From the NCBI GenBank assembly GCA_947172415.1, contig OX359191.1, positions 7,797,130 through 7,861,129 on the forward strand: a stretch of 64,000 nucleotides of DNA, in the 5' to 3' direction. The DNA is from Chondrosia reniformis (Eukaryota; Porifera; Demospongiae; Chondrillida; Chondrillidae). A program made the translations under genes and the position numbers. The notes under the pieces are model-generated. The model saw only the letters and a list, made by a program, of their open reading frames with translations, ran no database searches and was not told the origin of the DNA. The first letter of the stretch is position 1, and the number at the start of each line of letters is the position of its first letter. Of the stretch, positions 13,801-23,642 are shown one piece after another.

Positions 13801-16800
13801 AAGTAAGAAATGCAATCTACATATCACCAATTCCAGGAAAATGTAATATATTAAAACTTTGTTTACATTTGAGCAAAATTCTTAACAAATAAGAACTAAC
13901 TGTTTAAATAACAAATAATTACAGAGCATCTGTTAATATAATAAATTAGTTTATAAGCTGAATTTAGGCTACATTCAGCATTTTTTATAATAACAACTGA
14001 AGTTAACAAAATTTTCATACATTAAGGAGAGAAATTAACAGGAAACTGTACTAGCTGGGAATCAAATATCTAGGTTAATTGGTTTAAGCACAGTGAGTAC
14101 TCTTTCACTGAGCTAAGATTATCACTGAGTCCAACCAAGTCTCACATTTATACTATATACAAACAATTAATGATTTATCCACATTCTAAATAATTTTTGT
14201 TTTCTAATTAATTAATAAGTAATTCACATTAATTAATAGAGTGGATAATTGGACCAGAACAGTAAGTATATGATAGAATAGCGATTCATTGCTTTGATAT
14301 TGATTGTTTCGCCCTGTTACGGAAAGCTCACTAATTCCTTTATCATAGTGTCTGTTTATTTTCTTGGTGGAAACTGGGTAACTCGAAGTGTGTTCTTAAA
14401 TATAATTTAGGATAAGCCTATATCATACTGTATATATACAAACAAACATAATATTATTCAGAACTGAAAGTACAACACACAACATATTACGCACTAACAT
14501 ACATAGCTATATGTACACTTGAACTTCATTATAAATGTTTACAATTAATGTGTTAATTGTACTCACGAAATGGCACTGCCTTTTTATCATCTGTAGTTGA
14601 TATTCTCTTCCAAACTGACTGCAGAAGACAGAAATAAGTATGTTAAATATGTTGTGTTTATCTATCCACACTTTGGTGTGTAGTGTACATAAAGATGGCA
14701 AAGCAGTTGGAATACCACCTTAGTGCATAAGGTATAAAGGTATTAAATGTAGTACAGTATATCACTTGTGGTTACATCTGTCTCTGTAATACTTATATAT
14801 AGCCTCAAGATATGAGCAAGACATGTGGACATACTATAAAGAAACCAACAGTGGGAAAGTGTGGGGGATCAGGAGTCACAGAAAATTCTCCACTTTACAA
14901 CAGATATACAGTAATACACATCTACACTATAACAAAGTGATGAACTGTATGTGTGTGTATAATTATGCAATTTCCATGTGCATACTTTACATCAAAATAG
15001 ATATATAATATCCTTCAATGCTCCAGCACAAAGACTATTATCATGTTAACTACATCAATCATAGTTATTGACAGTCTCAAGTTTCCTTCCCACCAAGGGG
15101 GTGACGGTTAGTTGAGGTAATATCAAAGGATTATGTAGGAGTAGATTGTCAGGTGTCTAACAGCTCCCTATCATTTCACGGCCTATTAATCCTAGACCAT
15201 TTACATTAAGCTCTCTAAACATTCATCTACAGTACTTCTATAGGTGACACAACATCTCAAGCCTGATCTTAATCCAGCCACCAGAAAAGCTATAAAACTG
15301 CTAGAATTAGGGAGACAGTCATATTACAATGATATGTATCGAAAGGTTAACTTAACATGGTTTAATGTAGATCAGTTGTATTCAAAACATTAGCAGTTTA
15401 CATATCCTACGTATGTGATGTCACTGGCATAGTTGATATCCATTAACCTTCTTTTGCATGTAAACTCTACTCTACTACAAAAAACTAGAAATAACTTCAC
15501 CACTGTAGAATGCTGTTGCTATAGCCAGAGCATGAAACAGAGTATATAACAAGTTTTCAATAAAGATAACATTTTTATGTAGCTGCACTAGTCTCTAGAA
15601 AATGGTACACCAAATTACTTGACTGCCAAGAGAAGTGATGTGCTTGATGATAAAACATAAACGTATACATACATCCCAATTGCTTTGTCTAAGACCTTCA
15701 ATTGCAAAGTTATAGTGCATGGACCTTGCTTCGGCTACAATTTTTAATTATCAGAGCAAGTAGTTAACATACAACTTATTTCAATAAAATATTAAAAAAC
15801 ATAATATTTATCTGAACTCTTAGCAGTAAGCTGGCCCACAAGCTTCTATTTATCAAGGGATGTGTCTTTTGGTCAGACACACCACTTCATTATAATTCCA
15901 CTCGACTGCTTATGCAAACTCCTAGTGTTAAACTCTATCACATTAATAAAAGAAAGCAAGTTTTACCATCAATCACTTCTAGCTATGAAGTAGCTAATAG
16001 ATTAAAATTCTCTTCACCTTCACCAAGAGAAGAGGCAAAATGGGTAAAGTATCAGATTCTTTAAATAATTTAATGCTCACTGCTTCTGTTAAAGAATCAC
16101 TTATCCTTCTAAATGCACTTCTGACAGGCAATAACAAAGTAGCTGAAGAAGAACTGGGTGATTTTCTTAAAGTTCTCTTTGCAGGGAACAGGTTCTGACC
16201 ATCAGACTGTTGCATCTCCGGTTCAAAAGCTTCAAATAAAGGTTTTACGTGACCCAGCTATAAATGACTACTGCCGCTACTGCCACACAACATCATGAAT
16301 TTCATTATATACATCTATGAATGCTATTAAATCTAGCAGCTGTAGATTACACACTGGAAAGAACTCAATGGTACAATTATACTCTGTAAGATATACATAT
16401 AAATGTGAAATGCTACATATAGACATTTGATTCCTTAGACATAGACATTCATTCTATGAATTCATTTAACTTAACCACCTGCAAGGCTAAAAGCTCATTC
16501 AGGTAAAACAGCTGGCTTAATGGTATTCACCATCAGTCACATATTTTGATGTGGTTAATTTGCTGATGGCAATGGGATTTTTAGGAGCAAGGATCTTGCC
16601 CGGAGTCCCCAGTTGTAGCACCTGCTCCATTAATTGCGTTTATTCTCGCAGTGAATACATATTCACTAAAACCATAGATACTCTGTGACTACGTAACGTT
16701 ACGTAGTCACAGAGAATCTATGCTAAAACCAAATGCTCTGAATGGTGTGACTTGAGTGCAAAGAAGGCTTCTACTTACATATGTAAAGTATTTGCGTAAA

Positions 16801-17155
16801 CTGTGCTCGTACCCGACCACAAACCCCACTACTAGACACGTAAAGCTAAAAATTTATCAAACTTTACAACGATAGAGGTTACTTCTAATAATGTATGTGC
16901 CGCATTGGCAAAAGTCAATAGTATCTGCTGTCATAAGATTATACAGTACTAAATACCGTCTATTGGTAGATGACATACTGTATTAAGGATCTAACCAAAA
17001 GTATTGGCTACAAACTGCTTGTGCGAGTGCAATATAAAACAACAATGAAGTAAGTAATATGATCTATTTGGAATGGAAAGAGTTGCATAGGCTTAGGCGT
17101 ACCGCAGTTTTAAGTTAATCTTTCTATAAACTGCGGTGATCCCACTCACCTTCAT
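4824..17155 (-). CDS. PLEKHG5: PLEKHG5-like Rho guanine nucleotide exchange factor (RBD-DH-PH), 18 exons
   Basis: A RhoGEF of the PLEKHG5/Syx family, which activates RhoA at the membrane and junctions. Coding exons by coordinate, in gene order: 17150-17155, 16024(or 16018)-16257, 14567-14618, 12763-12874, 12155-12251, ~11580-11689, 10907-~11095, 10616-10668, 10272-10409, 9735-9881, 8966-9166, 8587-8694, 8365-8514, 8165-8296, 7642-7851, 7198-7240, 6861-6976, 4824-6359. The product is about 1,210 residues (human about 1,060). The exon at 10907-11095 encodes a ubiquitin-like Ras-binding-type domain (NYREIVNPILLQIDHCNF). The DH domain spans roughly residues 350-570 and includes KPMQRLTKYPLLLK. 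The PH domain (~600-700) includes VLIFTDMLLLAK and VVVNEFGLATAAFTL. The 511-residue tail is Ser/Thr-rich and probably disordered. Order and spacing follow vertebrate PLEKHG5 closely. The phase does not close cleanly between the ~11580 and ~11095 exons, so a microexon or an alternative site there is likely. The first exon carries only Met-Lys, making the start tentative. Confidence 0.88.
6484..6629 (+). repeat. Interspersed repeat family B, copy 1, with degenerate hammerhead-like 5' end
   Basis: Lies in the last PLEKHG5-like intron. It matches, over about 145 bp and in opposite orientation, the copy at 51896-52040 in the Mi-2 gene; both end in GCAGTTAGAAGAAATCC followed by TTATTCTAT. Its 5' end reads GTCA-CTTAAGA-stem-GAAAC-GTC-TGAC, the order of a type I hammerhead with two substitutions in the CTGATGA box. 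Confidence 0.6.
6629..6851. repeat. 22-bp tandem repeat, about 10 copies
   Basis: Unit TTAGACACATGCAAAACACA plus TG (period 22), with GATAG/GTTAG variants, within a PLEKHG5-like intron. On the minus strand it gives spurious Met-Cys-rich open frames. Confidence 0.9.
9346..9392 (-). ncRNA. Hammerhead ribozyme-like motif (type I layout)
   Basis: Read on the minus strand: ACCACA, CTGATGA, a GCCC/GGGT stem II with a UAAGGA-type loop, GAAAC, AGCT, ATT, TGTGGT. Stem I (ACCACA with TGTGGT) is a perfect 6-bp match. The CTGATGA and GAAA core boxes are intact. The cleavage triplet is AUU, which fits the NUH rule but replaces the usual GUC and weakens the already minimal stem III. It sits in the intron between exons 8966-9166 and 9735-9881 of the PLEKHG5-like gene, inside a mildly GC-richer repeat-like patch (9230-9430). 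Activity is untested. Confidence 0.55.
12500..12660 (-). repeat. Interspersed repeat family A, diverged copy
   Basis: Matches, with many substitutions, the family seen at 29093, 29938 and 33140, including the 'TATAGAGACTAAACCTAGTG' and 'AGCTTTGGATGAGGATACA' type stretches. On the minus strand the hammerhead-like core is damaged (CTAATGA instead of CTGATGA; GAAAC retained). Confidence 0.6.
13589..13630 (-). ncRNA. Hammerhead ribozyme-like motif, weak stem II
   Basis: Minus-strand order ATCA, CTGATGA, a poorly paired stem II of about 17 bases, GAAAC, ATC, TGGT. Stem I ATCA/TGGT pairs with one G-U. The core boxes are intact, but stem II is weak, so this may be a decayed copy. It lies in the PLEKHG5-like intron 12875-14566. 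Confidence 0.35.
16672..16723. repeat. Near-perfect loopless palindrome
   Basis: The inner 34 bp, 16681-16714, are a perfect palindrome centred at 16697/16698. The arm is CTCTGTGACTACGTAAC. Arms extend outward with one mismatch (CATAGAT.CTCTG). Such a sequence can extrude a cruciform. It sits in intron 1 of the PLEKHG5-like gene. Confidence 0.9.
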
Positions 17156-17550
17156 TTGTATTTCCTTTGTAATAGAGTCCGGAGTCCAGACGTTGTTAAT
17201 ATTCTGCTAGAGCCCTGGTTTAAACAAATGTTTAGCGGATTAACAGTAGTACTTTCAGGCATATAAATTATATACAATTTTTCGACTAAATTAATAGAAC
17301 CATCGGAGCATAATTATAAGATAAACTAGCTATAATCATTAGCTTACTGCCACGTATGTTCTATCTTCACAGTAATCTTTATTACAAAATTGTCATTCGC
17401 TGTCCCCGAAGCAGAAAATGTTTCGAAAACTAACAAACACCATCGTCCCTAATTACTTGAATCTGATTTTTTTGACCAAAGCAAATATAAATATGCTAGC
17501 TTTTGCTGCTGTATTCGTATAAGCGCATGTATTTATATTCAATGTGAAAA
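17156..17550. promoter_or_regulatory. Probable bidirectional promoter, PLEKHG5-like (-) / MIC10 (+)
   Basis: The two start codons are 395 bp apart and point away from each other. No TATA box at a convincing position was recognised. The promoter role is inferred from gene arrangement alone. Confidence 0.45.
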
Positions 17551-19593
17551 ATGGCTTCCGAGAGAAGCGAAGACGAACTCGGTCAAAAATGGGACAGATG
17601 TATTGCTGATACAATAGTGAAAACTGGTATGTAAAGTGAAGATAAATTAGACCTAATGTTTGGAGAACTATCTAGACTGGTGGGTCTCGACTAATTCGTG
17701 TGCAAAGAAGTATGCATCAAAGCTACAATCAAAGTCAATGTATCATGTAAATTTAGAGTAGAAAATTCATGTAAAACAATCTGTAAATATTGCAACAAAG
17801 AAGCATTGCATCTGAGAGTTGTCTATGTAGTGTTTCTCCTTAATTACTGAGACTAAACAGATTCAGTTTAAATTGTGTTATGTATGTAGAGAGATAAGGC
17901 ATTTGGTCATTTTTAAGTCAAAGTACTGGTGTTCAATCTCTTTATTCGATGGGAACTGGATGTCTAAAAATGTGCTTTAGTTATAATAGTCAACTGGTCT
18001 GTTGGTTTATGATGTTGTGATGATGTAATAATCCAATTTCAGGTGGTCTCTAAAGTCTAAATATTATATTATATTACATTGCCTCATTTTTAACTCATTG
18101 AATTCTACTGAATCACACCAGCTGCAAACCATTTCCTACTTCTATTGATTGAATTAATTATCTATCTCTTGTCCTCTGGTTGCAGCGGATTCATAAGTTT
18201 CATATTTAAATCATCTTATGGCTGGCACTGCACTATAATACCATATATGGTAAGCACCCTATAAAAGGAGATCTACTGACAGTTGTGTACATGAGTATAC
18301 TTGGAACTTAGGAAGTTTAATGAAAGATAAGTGAAAGATTTGGATTGTGTGGTTGGTTGTTGGGAAAAGGGTTTATTTATTGACTTAACAATACAATGTT
18401 AATGGGGATAATTGGTATAATTTTATATCCCAGATAATTGGTATAATTTTATATCCCAGATAATTGGTATTTATATCATTTGGGAAGATTTATAGATGGT
18501 ATTTAGGTGTAGTGTCTTCAAAGTAAATTATCAATCATAAGATACATTGTCATAGTTTTCTTAGAATTTTCTTTTTCATTAGTGGTCATTTTGACCATCT
18601 CCCTTATATGCTGATAAGGAACCACTAAATTTTAGCTCCTGGGAGTACTTATAAGTAGTGCGGCCATTACGAATGAATGCCATACTGATGAGTCCTAACA
18701 AGGACTAAAACAGCTGTCTACGTCTTGCTACCATTACTACCCTCTGACACCTTTGAACTTACAAACAAAGTCCCCATCAAGTCTTTAAAGTTAGTTTTGA
18801 TTTTTTGTATACCTGATGAAGCTCAAGAATGGTGAAACGTTGTATTGAAGTTATTTGAAGTGAATAAGACGTGTGTTAAAAGTCCTAATAATACCATCAA
18901 CTATACAAGTAGCATGTCTAATAATAATTTCCATTTAATAACACACTACTGTTTTTAGAATTGCAAAGGGGAGATTTTGGTTCCCATTAAGTGGACTTCA
19001 GTTCCACCCACTAGCTCCTTGTGTTCCTCAGGAGCAACGAGTGAGTGGGTAGGTACATCCTGAGTCAAATATTATCCAAAGCTTTTAGATATGCCTCAGA
19101 TCCTAAAGTCACATATTTTTAGCTACACATGTACTTTTATAGGTGCTGGATTTGGAATAGGAGCAGTCCTCTCATTACTTTTGTTTAAAAGTAAGTTGCT
19201 GTATACATGCATGAATCACACTGCATTTGCTATCATACTATGTCTTTGTATGTACGTACAATTTTGTTGCACTTTTTTTCCTTTTTTCTCTTTTACCACA
19301 ATTCTCTTATGAAGGACTTAAGGTGTTAACTTAGTCTCCTTATAAGGAGAAGAGCTAGCTACTATTGACTGCTATATTTAAACCTGTATTAAAAGTGTTG
19401 TGTGTCATCATTCCCATTTCTTGATTCTCCTTATTTAGGGCGTCCCTGGCCAATGTCTTTAGGGTTTGGATTTGGTCTAGGTTTTGCCATGTCCAACTGC
19501 CAGCATGACTTTAAAAGAGTTCAAAGCCTGTATCTCAAGCCCATAAAGGTTTTTATGCACTACACCACTATTTTAGTAGGCTTAAGGCGATAG
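17551..19593 (+). CDS. MICOS10: MICOS complex subunit MIC10
   Basis: A small inner-mitochondrial-membrane protein that oligomerises to bend cristae junctions. Exons: 17551-17626 (MASERSEDELGQKWDRCIAD...), 19143-19190 and 19439-19593, all phases closing. The family signature is clear: ELGQKWDRCIAD, then two transmembrane hairpin halves carrying the glycine motifs GAGFGIG and GFGFGLG, then SNCQHDF. If translation reads through, the protein ends MHYTTILVGLRR with a stop at 19591-19593. Alternatively a weak donor (AAG, then GTTTTT at 19549) could splice to a strong acceptor at 19906 and end DPKD with a stop at 19919-19921. Length is about 94 or 80 residues, compared with 78 in human. Intron 1 (1.5 kb) carries two hammerhead-like motifs. 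Confidence 0.93.
18421..18472 (+). repeat. 26-bp direct repeat, about 2.5 copies
   Basis: The unit ATAATTGGTATAATTTTATA plus TCCCAG is repeated in MIC10 intron 1. Confidence 0.85.
18679..18728 (+). ncRNA. Hammerhead ribozyme-like motif with 4-bp stem II
   Basis: Order: GCCATA, CTGATGA, stem II GTCC/GGAC closing TAACAA, then TAAAAC (consensus GAAAC), AGCT, GTC, TACGTC. CTGATGAGTCC...GGAC closely matches known metazoan hammerheads. The G12 position is changed and stem I pairs only in part, so it is probably inactive. It is 130 bp upstream of a second such motif on the same strand. Confidence 0.5.
18807..18850 (+). ncRNA. Second hammerhead ribozyme-like motif in MIC10 intron 1
   Basis: Order: ATAC, CTGATGA, ~14 bases with poor stem II, GAAAC, GTT, GTAT. 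Stem I ATAC/GTAT is perfect. The direct arrangement with the motif at 18679 recalls the paired ribozymes in the terminal repeats of retrozymes and Penelope-like elements; that reading is inference. Confidence 0.4.
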
Positions 19594-20032
19594 CTGCTTT
19601 AACAAAACTGGCTGAATTACCTAGACTGAGGAATGCACAATGATTGCAAAACTGATTTCATCAGACTAACGTATACCGTATGCAGTAATTATTATACATT
19701 GGACTCAATTTTTAATCCTTACTATGAGAATAACACAGAATACTTGATGTACCTGATAAAATACATAAGTTCAAAAATTACATTTCTCATAAAATATTCA
19801 ATTTATACTAAGTGATTCACTGCTTGAATTAAAGACACTCCATTGCTGTAGTTGTAGTTAATGCTTTGTATACTATTTTGACAGTCCGATGTTCTCTTTT
19901 CTACAGGATCCTAAAGATTAGAAAACCCATACAGACATCTTATTATCTTTTCGTTTAGTGTCGTTGTAAACATTTTCGTTAATTACCGTTTCTTAACAGT
20001 TTTGAATAGAAATTTCGGGAAGAAGCATAAAT

Positions 20033-23000
20033 ATGTTCCCTCGACACTTTATGAAGAAATTTGAAAGTGACCCATTTTTCAGGTAATTTCAATTCTTCAA
20101 TTATAATTCTGTCGCGAATAATACTGGAATGAGGTCGAATACATACGTATGGTTGTTTCGTAGGGAAGACGGTATTACGCATCCATTCTGCCAGTTTCCC
20201 GGAGGTTTACAGGACATGCATCACAGGAGAGCTCTTCAGGGACACCAGCCGCAGGTACTCTGTGCCAGAACTAGTAACCATATAAACTTATCCGAACGAC
20301 TAATGTTTATTTTCTAAATAACTAGGCAATTATTCATTTTTATTTTCACACCTTTTTTCTGTGTGTCTGTCAAGTATTGCGGCCTAATTAAGGTGCTGTC
20401 TTTTCCATCCTCTCATTCAGAACCAGATAGCTATTCAAAATGGTTTTATGAGTCCCTTCAGTATGTGGCCATTCGGCGGCCGCGATCCTTTCAGTTCGAT
20501 GATGGAGGACATGGAGAAGATGAAGAACAACCCAAATGCTCATGTTTACTCATCGAGCTCCGTCATGTCCTACTCCTCTGGTGGAGCAGGTCAACAACCA
20601 AAGATGTATCGGGCAAACTCAACCACTGTGCAGGGTCCTGGAGGGGTAGGCAGAATGCATGCATCCAACTGTGTAGTGAGGCATTAGGACATAGAACTAT
20701 CACTAGCTAGCATCACTGTAACCTCTGTGTACGTATATCTGGTTTAATTCTATATCTCTAGCACACCCTAATTAAAGGCATACGTCACATCCTAATTAAA
20801 GGCATACGTCACATCCTAATTAAAGGCATACGTCACATCCTAATTAAAGGCATACGTCACATCCTAATTAAAGGCATACGTATGTACGTACTAGATAGTG
20901 GAAATTTTCAAGGAGAGGATTCTGTTCAAATTGGAAATATTTCTACTGCACACTATATATAGGTTAAGCAATAGATCAAGGAATTGGTCTATTTTAGGTG
21001 TTTTGTTAGCCTTATATTGATATCAACATATTGATATGCGTACATTTTTTTGGACTGTTTAGATTATTCATGCGTATACATACATATATATATAATATAT
21101 TAAGTATAACACAGATAATTGTAGCCCTTGGTCTACTTCATATATTTTGGCTGTTTTGCCCCTATATGGCTGGGGTGTGGTTTTCACATAGCAATGCCTG
21201 TATACGTAGTCTATAGTCAGATGTTTCTATGACCAAAATGTCTGACCATCCAGCAATCAAAGGGTTGGGTTGTCTTGTAGGTGTTGCTTTAAAGGTATTC
21301 CTGTAAACCTACAGTAGATCTTATTTCAAATGCATAAATTTGACACCTTGACGTTGACCAAACTAATTTTTCCTTTTTTGTTTCTTTGGTGCTTAGTATC
21401 AATGTGCGCATTCTAGTATATTAGTGAACCTTCTAGTATATCAATGGATATTCTAGTATATCAATGGATATTCTAGTATATCAATGGATATTCTAGTATA
21501 TTAATGGATATTCTAGTATATCCTCTATGTTTGTGTTTTCATAGGTAAAAGAATCCAGACAGAGTGTTCAGGACAGTCAATCAGGCGTAAAGAAGATGGC
21601 CATAGGACACCACATTGGAGACAGATCTCACACTATAGAACAGCTGGAGAATGTAAAGACTGGTCACAGAGAAGAGAGACAAAACTTTGTCAATTTGGAT
21701 GACAGTGAGTTGGTACTGCTGGTGATCTGTATCAAATGTAGTCTCCAAATTCTTTACCTTGCCTTTCAAGTGTGTAATCCTCTGTATGTAACTTCTAGAT
21801 ATTTGATAATGTTTACAGAAATGAGCAGTTTTGAAATGTATGCTCTAGCATCCTCAACCCTCTACCCTACCTTGCCTTGTCCTCCCCCACCCTGCCTCGT
21901 CCTCTCCCACCCTGCCTCACCTCTCCCACCCTGCCTTGTCCTCTCCCACCCTGCCTCGTCCTCACCCACCCTGCCTCGCCCTCTTCCACCCTGCCTCGCC
22001 CTCTTCCACCCTGCCTCGCCCTCTTCCACCCTGCCTCGCCCTCTTCCACCCTGCCTCGCCCTCTTCCACCCTGCCTCGTCCTCTTCCACCCTACCTCGTC
22101 CTGCCTCGTCCTCCCCCACCCTGCCTCGCCCTCTTCCACCCTGCCTCACCTTGTCTCTATGATCTAGTAGCTGGTTATCATATTGTGAATGTTATTTTAT
22201 TACTGTATTGCCTTGTGTATTCAAAACTAACTAATCTTGTGGATTAGTGCATTAGTACTCAATTATTGAGATTATTCCTTGTCCCTGGCCTTCCTACATG
22301 ATCATTTTTTATGATGTACTTAACATAAGGATATGAGTGCTTTGTTTCAATGCCTTTGTCCATTTGAACCCAACCAGTCATGTGAAGCTTGGGTCTGTTC
22401 CACTATAGCTTCATGCTCTTGGTACTGGTGGATGAATGTGTTGAATGCAGCATTCCCTTTACGTCTGTTGATCCACAGATAAAGGCTACCTAAAAGAGAT
22501 AAGAATATTTGTATGAGCCGTAGGAAGCCTTTAACAATTCTACCCTTATGTCAACCTTTAACTGCTTAATGCAATTTAAAATGTCTGCCATAGTTGCATT
22601 ATTGAGAGCATTTAGAGTGCGATCTGTCACATTGTTACAATGATGACTGTTTACTTCATATCTGGTTGTTTTATTTTGCCACTTGTCTTATAGAGCCTAA
22701 TTGACAAGGCTTTGTAGCACCTTTTTATTTTGGCAACTCATGTTGACTTGAGCATGTCCTGGATTGTGATTGAATCTTGATCACTGAATAGGAAGGCTTC
22801 AGCTCCTTAAAGTCACATTAAAATTACTTTTTAAGTTTAATTTAATCATTTATTACTTATTAGATTAATTTTGTCATTGTTAACAGATGTTACTCTAAAG
22901 GGTGATCTAAGAGAGAAACCATTTTTATTTTTGTTGAGGAAATGTGCCACAAAGTGATCTGTACATTTCTGGCGGTGTTAGGCCATCCAAGTAGCCATTC

Positions 23001-23394
23001 AGTCTGACTTCCTACATTTAATATTTCTTTTTTTCCTTTTTCACCAGTGGAGAGCTCAGCATTTGACAAGGAATGGACTCAAAAGACTCAGTCATTGAAC
23101 CGTGGACTAGGAAGAGTCCGTAATACTCAATTAGGTCCCTCTGACATCGACAGGAAGGCCCTACCCCCCACCCCCAGGGAAACGGTGCCACACACTCGAA
23201 AGCATCCACCCCATGCCCACCCCGACTCCTCAATTCAACATAGGGGCAAGAGAAAGCATAAATCTGAAAGGGTTCAGTCCCCTGTTGAAGAGGACCGTCA
23301 TAGGAGGAAGGATCGTGTTGAGCCAAGTGAAATGGGAACCGATTCTAACTGGCAGCCTTCAAAGAAAGGGAAGACAAAGCGCCGGCCACTCTAA
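20033..23394 (+). CDS. MLF1: Myeloid leukemia factor (MLF) homologue
   Basis: Exons 20033-20082, 20164-20254, 20421-20645, 21545-21704 and 23048-23394 join in phase to about 290 residues (human MLF1 268). Family marks, in order: an N-terminal DPFFR segment, SPFSMWPFGG, NPNAHVYSSSSVMSYSSGG, the PGGVKESRQSVQDSQSGV segment, the hallmark KKMAIGHHIGDRSH, TGHREERQNFVNLDD, FDKEW, and a basic tail. MLF proteins shuttle between nucleus and cytoplasm; the fly homologue stabilises a RUNX factor. Whether this is MLF1- or MLF2-like cannot be decided, because a non-vertebrate has one ancestral form. Three minisatellites lie in its introns. The gene follows MIC10 in tandem. Confidence 0.95.
20760..20892 (+). 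repeat. 24-bp tandem repeat, 5 copies
   Basis: The unit CATCCTAATTAAAGGCATAC plus GTCA is repeated in MLF intron 3 with almost no divergence. Confidence 0.9.
21410..21525 (+). repeat. 20-bp tandem repeat, about 6 copies
   Basis: The unit TTCTAGTATATCAATGGATA is repeated immediately upstream of the MLF exon at 21545. Confidence 0.9.
21850..22152 (+). repeat. 20-bp C-rich minisatellite, about 15 copies
   Basis: Unit CTCTTCCACCCTGCCTCGCC with variants, in MLF intron 4. The strong strand asymmetry (pyrimidine-rich on +) gives long spurious open frames in several frames; none is a gene. Confidence 0.92.
22153..23047 (+). other. Remainder of MLF intron 4
   Basis: No coding exon or recognisable element. 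It ends in a T-rich tract and the CACCAG acceptor used by the last MLF exon. Confidence 0.5.
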
Positions 23395-23642
23395 TAACAT
23401 CTCTTTTTCTTAAATTGCACATATTATTCGCTGAAACTTAATGTAAACCTTTGAATTACATTTTAAATTGCTGTAAAAAATTTTGACGGGTTGCTCGAAA
23501 TATTTTATATGGGGTGTGGGAAGCCGTCGAAGTGTCGATGAGGTTAGGTGCAAAGGATCGTAATATATCGCAATCACTAATCCACCGGCCGATTTAGTCA
23601 GATCACAATAGAGTTCGTCTTTTCTGTGCAAGTATCTGAGAT

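Noticed and set aside
21862-22247. Open frames in five frames over the MLF intron minisatellite
   Set aside because: A 20-bp C-rich repeat without stop codons; no start context and no conserved content.
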